A program made the position numbers and the translations under genes. The notes below the pieces were generated by a model that saw nothing but the letters and a program-made list of their open reading frames with translations, was not told where the DNA came from and did no database searches. 64,000 nt of DNA, taken from G963665495 sp963677785 (lineage in GTDB: Bacteria; Desulfobacterota; Desulfovibrionia; Desulfovibrionales; Desulfovibrionaceae). Below, piece by piece: positions 41,986 to 49,874 of the stretch. The DNA is taken from assembly GCA_963677785.2 (NCBI GenBank), contig CAXXDH010000003.1, positions 992,001-1,056,000 on the forward strand. Reading direction: 5' to 3'. Position 1 is the first letter of the stretch; each line of letters starts with the position of its first letter.

Positions 41986-42831
41986 ATGCCCAGGCGCGAG
42001 AAACCAAAAGTCAAAAAAGAAGGGGCGGCCTGGCTCATTACCTTCTCCGATATGATGACCCTGATGCTGACTTTTTTCGTGTTGCTTGTCAGCATGTCGC
42101 ATATGGACGAACGCAGAAAACTGGTGGTGTTGGGTTCGATCATCGGCACCTTCGGCATGGGCACTTCCGGATACGATACGCGTACCATCAAGGATAAACG
42201 TACGACCATCGAACCGGGCCCCATGAACGACGTCGAAGACATGGAAGCCCTCAAAAACCGCCTTTGGGACGAGTACAACCGGGACCTGGATTTTCAATCC
42301 AACAAGTACGTCGACATCATTTCCATAAGCGACCGGGTGTTGTTCAAGCCTGGGGAAACCAAACTGAGTCCTGCGGGAAAAAAAATCGTGGACACCATGC
42401 TGCCCATTCTGCTGCGGTTGAAGTTCCCGCTGCTGCTCGCCGGGCACAGCTCCATTTCCTTTGACGAAACGCACGGCAATACCGTCGAGGCGCTTCCCGC
42501 ATCCACCAATGACAAACGCCTGGACAACTCCTGGAAAATTTCCTTGTTCCGTACGTTGTCCATATACGAATACCTGCTGAGCCGCGGCATGCTTCCGGAG
42601 ATGCTGCGACTGGAAGCCTTCGGCAATTATCGCCCGAAATACGACTGGGACACGCCCGAACATCGCCGCCTGAACCGGCGGGTGGATTTTGTTCTGGACA
42701 AGCGCAACGTCAAATACATCGAGATGCTCAACTGGCCGCGCGAAAAAGAAAGCGCCAAGTCCTTTTCCTACGACGACTTCAAATTCGACCTGACGCGTCC
42801 GGATACTGCCCCGGACAAGATGGGACAATAA
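41986..42831 (+). CDS. motB: Flagellar stator protein MotB, first copy
   Basis: The 281-residue protein has one helix with the ion-carrying aspartate in TFSDMMTLMLTFFVLL near residue 22 and a C-terminal OmpA-like peptidoglycan-binding domain (LAGHSS, LRLEAFGNYRP, HRRLNRRVDF). It starts 6 bases after motA and is followed by a second motB three bases later. Confidence 0.88.
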   Translation: MPRREKPKVKKEGAAWLITFSDMMTLMLTFFVLLVSMSHMDERRKLVVLGSIIGTFGMGTSGYDTRTIKDKRTTIEPGPMNDVEDMEALKNRLWDEYNRDLDFQSNKYVDIISISDRVLFKPGETKLSPAGKKIVDTMLPILLRLKFPLLLAGHSSISFDETHGNTVEALPASTNDKRLDNSWKISLFRTLSIYEYLLSRGMLPEMLRLEAFGNYRPKYDWDTPEHRRLNRRVDFVLDKRNVKYIEMLNWPREKESAKSFSYDDFKFDLTRPDTAPDKMGQ

Positions 42832-42834
42832 GCC

Positions 42835-43566
42835 GTGGCCAGAAAAAAACAAAAAGTCAAAATCGAAGGCGACCCGGCATGGCTGGTCACCTTTTCGGAC
42901 CTGGTGACCCTGCTGCTGACTTTTTTCGTGTTGATCCTGAGCATGTCCTCCATGGACAGGTCCGTTATGACCAAGATCAATCTGTTTGAAAGAGATATCG
43001 GCATGATCACCAAACGCGGTGCGGGACGCGTCCCCACGCGCATCCGGATGCTGGTCGAACTCCTGGAAAACCCTATGGACCTGATGCTGAAGCAGAACCG
43101 CATCAAGGACCTGTTGTTTCCCGACGACATTTTACCCCAGGAGATCAACCGTTCGACCCTGGATGAAAATCTGTCCATACTCAAGCGTCCGGAAGGCATC
43201 GCCCTGGTTCTGAACGACAAGCTGCTGTTCGCGCCGAACTCCAGCGAACTCACGCCTCCGGCGATGAAAATTCTCGCCGCGGTGTCTGATGTATTGAGCG
43301 CAACCATTGCGAATGTTAATATCTCCGGATACACGGATAACGGAGAAGGATCTGAAATAGATCCGTATGTGTTGTCGGCGGACAGGGCGCTGTCGGTTTT
43401 GAAATTTTTTCTGAAAAGCGGGTTCAAGCCCATACGGTTTTCGGCTTCCGGCTACGGGCCCAATGATCCCGTGGCGAACAACGATACTCCCGAAGGGCGA
43501 GCGAAGAACAGACGCATTGAAATTTATTTGAAGACAAAGCCTTTTTTTGCCGGCTATCAAGGATAA
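42835..43566 (+). CDS. motB: Flagellar stator protein MotB, second copy
   Basis: A second, shorter MotB-like protein (243 residues, GTG start). The aspartate is in TFSDLVTLLLTFFVLI near residue 21, and the OmpA-like domain has NISGYTDN, GYGPNDPVANN and KNRRIEIYLK, which is closer to the OmpA consensus than in the first copy. Both paralogues could pair with the one MotA, giving alternative stators. It precedes fliL by 23 bases. Confidence 0.88.
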   Translation: MARKKQKVKIEGDPAWLVTFSDLVTLLLTFFVLILSMSSMDRSVMTKINLFERDIGMITKRGAGRVPTRIRMLVELLENPMDLMLKQNRIKDLLFPDDILPQEINRSTLDENLSILKRPEGIALVLNDKLLFAPNSSELTPPAMKILAAVSDVLSATIANVNISGYTDNGEGSEIDPYVLSADRALSVLKFFLKSGFKPIRFSASGYGPNDPVANNDTPEGRAKNRRIEIYLKTKPFFAGYQG

Positions 43567-43589
43567 CCCCAACATCAAGGAGCTTACCA

Positions 43590-44078
43590 GTGGCAGACGA
43601 GGAAAAACCCAAAAAATCTCCCTTAAAATGGATCCTGCTTCTTGTGATCCTTTTGCTGCTTGGTGGCGGCGGTTACTTCGCCTACATCAAATTTTTCTCC
43701 GGAGCCGAAGAAAAACCGGCAGAAGAGCAAACAGCCGAGCAACAGGCGGGCGAACAGGCGGTTCCCACCCAGGGCGAACACCAGATCGTGACGCTGCCGA
43801 CTTTTCTGGTCAACCTCGCGGATCCGCTGGGGCGGCGTTATCTGAAAATGACTCTGGACGTCGAATGCGTCAGTCCAGAAGCGGCTGAAGAACTCAACAA
43901 AAACATGCCCAAAGTTCGTGATGCGATTATTCTGTTGCTTTCCAGCAAGACGTACGCGGATCTCGCCACCCTGGAGAACAAGACCCTGCTGAAGATGGAA
44001 ATCGTTAAAAAACTGAATCTGGTTCTCGGCAAGCCGGATATAGCGCAGGTCTATTTTACGGAAATGGTCATACAGTAG
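43590..44078 (+). CDS. fliL: Flagellar basal body-associated protein FliL
   Basis: FliL surrounds the stator and supports torque. The 162-residue protein has a single helix (KWILLLVILLLLGGGGYFAY) and a periplasmic domain with TFLVNLADPLGRRYLKMTLD. GTG start with AAGGAG upstream. The acidic linker (EEKPAEEQTAEQQ) is typical. Confidence 0.9.
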   Translation: MADEEKPKKSPLKWILLLVILLLLGGGGYFAYIKFFSGAEEKPAEEQTAEQQAGEQAVPTQGEHQIVTLPTFLVNLADPLGRRYLKMTLDVECVSPEAAEELNKNMPKVRDAIILLLSSKTYADLATLENKTLLKMEIVKKLNLVLGKPDIAQVYFTEMVIQ

Positions 44079-44273
44079 AGTTTTTACGGCAACTATGCTA
44101 CCTTTATGACAACTGGCGGAAGCAACTATGCGCTACTACGGTACTATTCCAGGGCGGGAATAGTACCGGGATTGAGTTGCAGTAACAGCCTCACAGCTGC
44201 AGCAGATACGCGTATGCGGAAGATGCTTCCCCGTTTTACGCAGTAACCGGATTGTTTCCGAAGGTGCTTTTTT
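44079..44273 (+). repeat. fliL-fliN spacer with a perfect inverted repeat
   Basis: CGGTACTATTCC (44139-44150) and GGAATAGTACCG (44157-44168) form a perfect 12-bp hairpin with a 6-base loop. Two near-identical stretches, GCAACTATGCTAC and GCAACTATGCGCTAC, lie just before it. There is no T run. Confidence 0.55.
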
Positions 44274-44816
44274 ATGGAAAAAGATATAGATCAAGATGAT
44301 TTAGCTGAACAGTGGGCTGCCGCATTAGCTGATCAGGAAGAAGAGGAAGCAGCAAGTGCCGGTGGAGATGCGGGCGGAGGCGCGGATCTCGGCGGTGACG
44401 ACGCGCTGGCCGAAGAATGGGCGCGCGCCCTGGCTGAAGACGAAGAAAGCAGCATCAAAAAAGAAAAAGAAAACGACCTGCTTTCCAAGTCCGCCAAGAC
44501 AGCGACGTTCAAGGATCTCACGGAAGAAGCCAAATCGCCGCGCCCCGACCAGGGCAAGCGCGAACTGGATTTTATTCTGGACATTCCCCTGGACGTCTCT
44601 GCTGAGCTGGGCCGTACGCGCCTGCTCATCAACGAACTGCTGCAGCTGGGCCAGGGATCCGTCATTGAGCTGAACAAGCTTGCGGGCGAACCTCTGGAAA
44701 TCTTCGTCAACGGCAAGCTGGTTGCTCGCGGTGAAGCCGTGGTCATCAACGAAAAATTCGGCGTCCGGCTGACGGACATCATCAGCCCCATCGAACGGGT
44801 GAAACAGCTTGGCTAG
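44274..44816 (+). CDS. fliN: Flagellar motor switch protein FliN with an acidic N-terminal extension
   Basis: The C-terminal 85 residues are the standard FliN/SpoA domain (LDIPLDVSAELGRTRLLI, GSVIELNKLAGEPLEIFVN, LTDIISPIERV). FliN sits at the bottom of the C ring and contributes to switching and export. The first 95 residues are acidic and contain two copies of a DDLAEQWAAALAD-like motif (residues about 8-20 and 42-55). AAGGTG precedes the ATG. Confidence 0.92.
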   Translation: MEKDIDQDDLAEQWAAALADQEEEEAASAGGDAGGGADLGGDDALAEEWARALAEDEESSIKKEKENDLLSKSAKTATFKDLTEEAKSPRPDQGKRELDFILDIPLDVSAELGRTRLLINELLQLGQGSVIELNKLAGEPLEIFVNGKLVARGEAVVINEKFGVRLTDIISPIERVKQLG

Positions 44817-45318
44817 TTCGCTTGCTGAGAACGTGGTGACGGACAGTTCCGGCACGCCCAGCAGCGTGGACGGAACCGCCGTACTGGACGCCCTCACGGC
44901 GTCCAATGCTACGCAGGCTAGCCAGGCTGCGCAGCAGCACCCCACCCAGGCGCTGATCAGTCAACCTCCGGACGGCAATGCCGCGGACTTTGGCTGGGGT
45001 TCCTATTTTCAGGGCGTGGGCGTGATCTTTTTTCTCCTGGCCGCGCTGGCCGTAGTCATTTTTCTGCTCAAGCGCTTCGGCCCAAGGGCCGGACTTCCTG
45101 GGTTCAAACGCGGCAACCTGCAAATCGATTCACAACTTTCTCTGGGGCCCAAAAAAAGTGTTGTTGTGGTCCGCTTCTTGAATAAGAGCTTGGTGTTAGG
45201 GGTTACCGACACTAACATCAATCTCCTTACCGAGGTGGAAGCTGACCATGAACCTATTGAAGACACTGATTTTTCAGAAACTCTTGAAAAAGAGCGCTCT
45301 CTTAGCGACTCCACTTAG
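44809..45318 (+). CDS. fliO: Flagellar export apparatus protein FliO
   Basis: The 169-residue protein has one helix (GVIFFLLAALAVVIFLLKRF) followed by the short FliO domain (DSQLSLGPKKSVVVVRFLNK). It overlaps fliN by 8 bases and fliP by 71, which is the usual order fliN-fliO-fliP-fliQ. The start is TTG at 44809, chosen because no ATG is available. Confidence 0.8.
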   Translation: MASSLAENVVTDSSGTPSSVDGTAVLDALTASNATQASQAAQQHPTQALISQPPDGNAADFGWGSYFQGVGVIFFLLAALAVVIFLLKRFGPRAGLPGFKRGNLQIDSQLSLGPKKSVVVVRFLNKSLVLGVTDTNINLLTEVEADHEPIEDTDFSETLEKERSLSDST

Positions 45319-46051
45319 CCTTGCCATTCTCTTGACGCCTGCGCTGGCGTACGCGGTAGGCGCTACCTCCATATTCCCGGACTTGCAGCTGCAGCTTTCC
45401 GGCGGCAACACCGAACCCGAAAAAGTCTCGGTGCTGCTGGAAATCCTGTTTATGCTCACGGTGCTCTCGCTCGCACCGGCCATTATTTTAACGGTCACAT
45501 CTTTTACTCGCATCATCATTGTTTTTCATTTTCTGCGCCAGGCCCTGGGTACGCAGCAGCTGCCTCCCAACCAGATCCTCGCCAGCCTTGCCATTTTTAT
45601 GACAGCCGTAATCATGTTTCCGGTCGGCAAGCAAATCAACGACAATGCCCTGCAGCCCTATCTCAATGAGGAAATCGGGTTCAATGAAGCCTTGAAAAAA
45701 GCGGAAAGCCCTTTGCGGGTTTTTCTGTTCAAGCATACGCGCGAAAAAGATCTTTCGATCTTCTACTCCATCACCAAAATGGAGCGGCCCAACAACAAGA
45801 TTGAAGTCCCCACCATCATGCTCGTTGCCGCGTATGTGATCAGCGAGCTCAAGACAGGATTCACCATCGGATTTTTGATTTACATCCCGTTCCTGATTCT
45901 CGACATGGTGGTTGCCAGCATCCTGCTCGCCATGGGCATGATGATGCTGCCCCCTGTGATGGTTTCCATGCCTTTCAAGATATTGCTGTTCGTGATGGTG
46001 GACGGCTGGACCCTGTTGACCGGTTCATTGGTAAACAGCTTTCTGGTTTGA
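45248..46051 (+). CDS. fliP: Flagellar export gate protein FliP
   Basis: FliP is a core export-gate subunit. The 267-residue protein has a cleavable-looking N-terminal signal and the family segments SFTRIIIVFHFLRQALGTQQ, NQILASLAIFMT, SELKTGFTIGFLIYIPFLI and a final MVDGWTLLTGSL. Its start lies inside fliO. Confidence 0.95.
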   Translation: MNLLKTLIFQKLLKKSALLATPLSLAILLTPALAYAVGATSIFPDLQLQLSGGNTEPEKVSVLLEILFMLTVLSLAPAIILTVTSFTRIIIVFHFLRQALGTQQLPPNQILASLAIFMTAVIMFPVGKQINDNALQPYLNEEIGFNEALKKAESPLRVFLFKHTREKDLSIFYSITKMERPNNKIEVPTIMLVAAYVISELKTGFTIGFLIYIPFLILDMVVASILLAMGMMMLPPVMVSMPFKILLFVMVDGWTLLTGSLVNSFLV

Positions 46052-46080
46052 CCTTGTAACATCTTCCGGAGGATCGACCC

Positions 46081-46350
46081 ATGACACCTGAATTCGTAAT
46101 CGGCTTTGCCCGCCAATCCATCGAACTGGCCCTGTCCATCTCACTGCCCATGCTGGGCATTGGCCTGACTGTGGGCGTCATTATCAGTATCCTGCAGGCT
46201 GCCACCCAGATCCAGGAAATGACTTTGACCTTCATCCCCAAAATCGTATCCATTTTTTTGGCGCTGCTGATCTCCTTCCCCTGGATTCTGGACAAGATGA
46301 CTACGTTTACTGAAAATTTATTTCTCAATTTACCGAATTACATCAGGTGA
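46081..46350 (+). CDS. fliQ: Flagellar export gate protein FliQ
   Basis: The 89-residue protein has two helices and the family segment SILQAATQIQEMTLTFIPK. CCGGAGG precedes the ATG. It is the last flagellar gene in the window; fliR and flhB are not present here. Confidence 0.94.
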   Translation: MTPEFVIGFARQSIELALSISLPMLGIGLTVGVIISILQAATQIQEMTLTFIPKIVSIFLALLISFPWILDKMTTFTENLFLNLPNYIR

Positions 46351-46630
46351 CGGGGACAAAGCCCGGGATGTCAGCTGTTTACCTCAACTTGCTTTGTTGG
46401 ACAAAAAAAATTCTTTTCGCTATCAAATAACTATGATGCCCGGTGAATACCTGCCGGGCACTTTGGGCTGTTGTTCTGTACTCGTTTCATAATACAATGA
46501 AATTGCTCTTTATTGCTATTTCATTATCAACTGTTTATGAAACAAAAAAGTCGACAGGCCCTTGTCATTTTATTTTTTGGTTCATATACTGTCGTGAAAC
46601 ACTTTCAAGCGGGCTCAGTTATAGATATTT
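46351..46630. other. Gap after fliQ with a GC hairpin
   Basis: TGCCCGG (46437-46443) and CCGGGCA (46454-46460) form a 7-bp stem with a 10-base loop, possibly the end of the flagellar transcript although no T run follows. The rest is AT-rich and probably holds the promoter of the histidine kinase gene. Confidence 0.4.
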
Positions 46631-47788
46631 ATGCAAGATAGCTCACATTATGAAGTCACCTTGTTGAAGGCGCATTTCGACGTCATTCCCTTTGACATCT
46701 ATGTAGTGGATGTCGAAAGTTATGAAATAATCTTTACGAACCGCGTCATTTCGAACCGGCTTGGAGACGTAGTCGGCCATACCTGTTATAAGACGCTGTA
46801 TCAAAGAGATACGCCCTGCCTGTTTTGCAAAATACCGCAACTGATAGACAAGCACCAGAAACCCAATGGCGCCACCGTCATTTTCGAAAACTTTCACGAC
46901 CTTGAAGACCGTTGGTATCAATTTCAGGAAAAAGCCATTGGCTGGCCGGACGGCCGCGTGGTGAAATATTCGATCGCCGTAGATATTTCCGAACTGAAAC
47001 TGGCCCAGAACAAGCTCGCCGAAGCCCATGCCGAACTGGCACTGAAAAACAAGGAACTCGTCAACCAGAACTCGCTGCTTTCGGAAAACATCAAACTGCG
47101 CGAAGAGGTCGAACGCATCACGCGCCATGACCTTAAATCTCCTTTGACAGCTGTCATCAGTCTTTCCGAACTTCTGCTCTGCGACTTTGATCTCGTCCCC
47201 GAACTTCGCGACATCATAACCAAAATTTCAGAATCCGGCCTGACCATGCTGAAAATGATCAACCAGTCGCTGGATTTGTACAAACTCGAACGCGGACGTT
47301 ACGCGCTGGCCCCCATCTCCATGGACGTGGTGATGCTGATTCGCAAGGCCATCTTCGACCAGGGACGACTCATCAATTCAAAATCACTTCGGATCACTTA
47401 CAGGGCCGACGGCCGGGAAGCCCCGTCGGATTTCCAGGTGCACATTCTCGGGGAAGAACTGCTCTGCTATTCGCTGTTTGCCAATCTGATCATCAACGCA
47501 CTGGAGGCAGCCCCGGCAGGAAGTGAAATTCTGTTTTCCATTCATACCCAACGGCCTGAGAATCCACAACTGGTGCTGATTGAAATCACCAATCAGGGCG
47601 AAGTGCCTGTGGCCATCCGCAGCAATTTTTTTGACAAGTACATCACCTCCGGCAAAATCGGCGGCACCGGCCTGGGCACTTACTCCGCAATGCTCATAGC
47701 AAAAGCCCACGACGGCGGTCTCACGCTGGATACTTCCGTCCCCGGATTCACGACCCTGAGGGTTGAATTTCCCAAGGCGGACTCTTAA
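46631..47788 (+). CDS. Cytoplasmic PAS histidine kinase with CX10CX2C motif
   Basis: The 385-residue protein has an N-terminal PAS-like domain (IYVVDVESYEIIFTNR) holding TCYKTLYQRDTPCLFCK, i.e. CX10CX2C near residues 52-67, then a coiled coil, HisKA with TRHDLKSPLTA and an ATPase domain (LIINALEAA, GGTGLGTYSAM). There is no membrane helix or receiver domain. The cysteines suggest redox, zinc or iron-sulfur sensing, by inference. The same module is on the diguanylate cyclase just downstream. Confidence 0.82.
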   Translation: MQDSSHYEVTLLKAHFDVIPFDIYVVDVESYEIIFTNRVISNRLGDVVGHTCYKTLYQRDTPCLFCKIPQLIDKHQKPNGATVIFENFHDLEDRWYQFQEKAIGWPDGRVVKYSIAVDISELKLAQNKLAEAHAELALKNKELVNQNSLLSENIKLREEVERITRHDLKSPLTAVISLSELLLCDFDLVPELRDIITKISESGLTMLKMINQSLDLYKLERGRYALAPISMDVVMLIRKAIFDQGRLINSKSLRITYRADGREAPSDFQVHILGEELLCYSLFANLIINALEAAPAGSEILFSIHTQRPENPQLVLIEITNQGEVPVAIRSNFFDKYITSGKIGGTGLGTYSAMLIAKAHDGGLTLDTSVPGFTTLRVEFPKADS

Positions 47789-47857
47789 GCTGGTTCCATC
47801 CCCTTTTTTACAAAGAACTGCTTTACCTTCTGCTCATTGGACGGTACATTTTTTTTC

Positions 47858-48769
47858 ATGGACCTTTTGATGATCGAAAATACCCTGTTTGAAAGTCATT
47901 TCAACATGATTCCTTTTGGCATCTATGTTGTGGACGTCAAAACTTACGAAATTATTTTTACAAACAGGTATTTCAAGGATCATTTCGGCGAACCTACGGA
48001 AACCTGTTGCTACAAGGCCATCTACAAGCTGCAGGATCCTTGTCTGATGTGCAAACTGCACGAACTCGTCGACGCGGACAAACGCCCCAACGGAAAGACG
48101 TTCAGCTATGAACAATTCAATGAAATCGATGATCAATGGTACCAGATCAATGAGCGCGCCATGACCTGGCCGGACGGGCGCGTTGTTAAATATTCGATTT
48201 TCGTCAATATCTCCGAGCTCAAGGAAACCCAGAACCGCCTTGCCGAAGCCCACGCGCAGCTGGCGCTCAAAAACAAGGAGCTGGCTCGGCTTTCCACCAC
48301 GGATACCCTGACGGGAATTCCCAACCGCTTGCAACTCAATCGCTTGTTCAAAAAAGAAATCGATCGTTCCACCCGAAGCGGCCGGGCGTTCTCCATTATT
48401 TTACTGGACATCGACAAATTCAAATGCGTCAACGACCAGTTCGGCCATCAGGTTGGCGACGCCACTCTGATTTCCATAGCAAAACTTATCAGTGAAATCA
48501 TCCGCAAAACCGACATGGTCGGGCGTTGGGGTGGGGAAGAGTTCCTTGTCATCTGTCCCGAGACCGAACCCGACGGAGCCGTGATCCTGGCGGAAAATTT
48601 GCGTGCGCAAATCGAAGCCATCCAGTTTCCTTTCAAAAAAACGCTCACCGCCAGTTTTGGTGTCAGCGGCTTTAGCCCCGGAGACAGCCCGGAATCCCTG
48701 ACCAAGCGTGCGGACAGCGCGCTTTACGAAGCCAAACGCAAGGGACGCAACCAGGTCGCCCACGTGTAG
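47858..48769 (+). CDS. PAS diguanylate cyclase with CX10CX2C motif
   Basis: The 303-residue protein repeats the sensory module of the upstream kinase (IYVVDVKTYEIIFTNR, CCYKAIYKLQDPCLMCK, WPDGRVVKYSI) but ends in a GGDEF domain with GGEEF near residue 225. The inhibitory site RKTD lies five residues before it, so product inhibition is likely. It should make cyclic-di-GMP. The start at ATG 47858 is likely; ATG 47870 and TTG 47837 are possible. No clear ribosome site is visible. Confidence 0.85.
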   Translation: MDLLMIENTLFESHFNMIPFGIYVVDVKTYEIIFTNRYFKDHFGEPTETCCYKAIYKLQDPCLMCKLHELVDADKRPNGKTFSYEQFNEIDDQWYQINERAMTWPDGRVVKYSIFVNISELKETQNRLAEAHAQLALKNKELARLSTTDTLTGIPNRLQLNRLFKKEIDRSTRSGRAFSIILLDIDKFKCVNDQFGHQVGDATLISIAKLISEIIRKTDMVGRWGGEEFLVICPETEPDGAVILAENLRAQIEAIQFPFKKTLTASFGVSGFSPGDSPESLTKRADSALYEAKRKGRNQVAHV

Positions 48770-48817
48770 GCCGTAGCCCGTACACCTTGTTTTGGCCCCA
48801 CCCTGACTATCCCACAT

Positions 48818-49558
48818 TCATCCCTGCACGAATCCGTAGAAAATTCCCAAAGCTATGGCTCCCGCCTGGGCCACGTTCATTGAATCCACCTTGGCCACCA
48901 TGGGAATCCGAATTTCATGATCGCATTGCTTGAGCACGCCCGGACGTACGCCCTTATCTTCGTTTCCCAGCACCAGTATGGCCGGAAATTCCGGACGCAG
49001 CTCATAAATGCTTTCCGCATCTTCGCCCTGGCGCGTTCCATAAATGGTGAATCCGTTTTCCTTTGCCTGAGCCAGAGCCTGTCCCAGGTTGGGAACCTTG
49101 GCAACGGGCAGAAACGACAGCGCCCCGGCGGAAGCTTTCATGGCGCCGGGACCAAGCTGCGCGCTGTTGTGCTTGGGCAGCAGAATGCCCGCGCCGCCCA
49201 TTGCATAAAACGTACGCGCCAGAGTGCCCACGTTGCCCTGGTCCTGCACCTGGTCCAGAGCCAGAAGCAAAGGGAACCCGGACTGCTTTGCCAGCTCCAG
49301 CAAAGCCTCCGGAGAGGCAAAGCCCGGACTGAAAAGTTTGGCCACGCAGCCCTGATGATTTCCTTCGGCCATCTGGTCCAAACGCTGGCGCGGCGCTAAC
49401 GAATACCGTACGCCCGCTTTTTTGCACGCATCCAATACGCGCTGCAGACCGCCATGGACCAGATCCTTTTGCACGTATACCTGGTCCACCAGTTCAGCCG
49501 AACCTTTCACATAGTCCATTACCGCCTTTCTTCCGTATACCAGCTCCAATTCATCCAT
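48818..49558 (-). CDS. SpoU/TrmH-family 23S rRNA ribose methyltransferase (RlmB-like)
   Basis: The 246-residue protein has an N-terminal substrate-binding domain and a SPOUT methylase with DQVQDQGNVGTLARTFY, LVLGNEDKGVRPGVL and MNVAQAGAIALGIF, the three family motifs. It probably methylates a ribose in 23S rRNA (Gm2251 type), though tRNA is possible. It is convergent with the diguanylate cyclase. Confidence 0.82.
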   Translation of the reverse strand: MDELELVYGRKAVMDYVKGSAELVDQVYVQKDLVHGGLQRVLDACKKAGVRYSLAPRQRLDQMAEGNHQGCVAKLFSPGFASPEALLELAKQSGFPLLLALDQVQDQGNVGTLARTFYAMGGAGILLPKHNSAQLGPGAMKASAGALSFLPVAKVPNLGQALAQAKENGFTIYGTRQGEDAESIYELRPEFPAILVLGNEDKGVRPGVLKQCDHEIRIPMVAKVDSMNVAQAGAIALGIFYGFVQG

Positions 49559-49874
49559 CGTATCTCACCAATCCACACGACTACCGTCGGTTACAATTTG
49601 TCAACCTGAAAAAACTCTACAAAAAATCTCATGATTTTCACATGATGGCGTCATTTTTTTCGCCAACCGCTTTTTTTTGACTGTCAAAATTACATTTTTT
49701 TCATCTTTCTGAATTCGCCTTCAACTTATTCCTTTTTTCGAGCTTTACTTTTTCCCATTAATCATCAGGCAGTTAAAAATAGTCTAGAAAATCAAACAGA
49801 TAGTTGGCATTTTATTTGTATAACAGGCATAACATCTTGCAATAACAGCTTGTTCAAACTGGCGGGAGGAAAGA
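49559..49874. promoter_or_regulatory. AT-rich divergent region with a possible sigma54 promoter
   Basis: No gene is seen in these 316 bases between the methyltransferase and mltD-type gene. TTGGCA at 49804-49809 with TTTGT at 49815-49819 has GG and G at sigma54 spacing, but the -12 element reads GT instead of GC, so it is weak. Confidence 0.3.

Noticed and set aside
41248..42852. A 534-codon minus-strand frame opposite motA and motB
   Set aside because: Antisense shadow, rich in His, Gly and Phe; MotA and MotB motifs on the plus strand are clear.
49804..49819. Sigma54 promoter before the lytic transglycosylase gene
   Set aside because: Spacing fits, but the -12 element is GT rather than GC, and nothing else supports it; kept only as a weak note.
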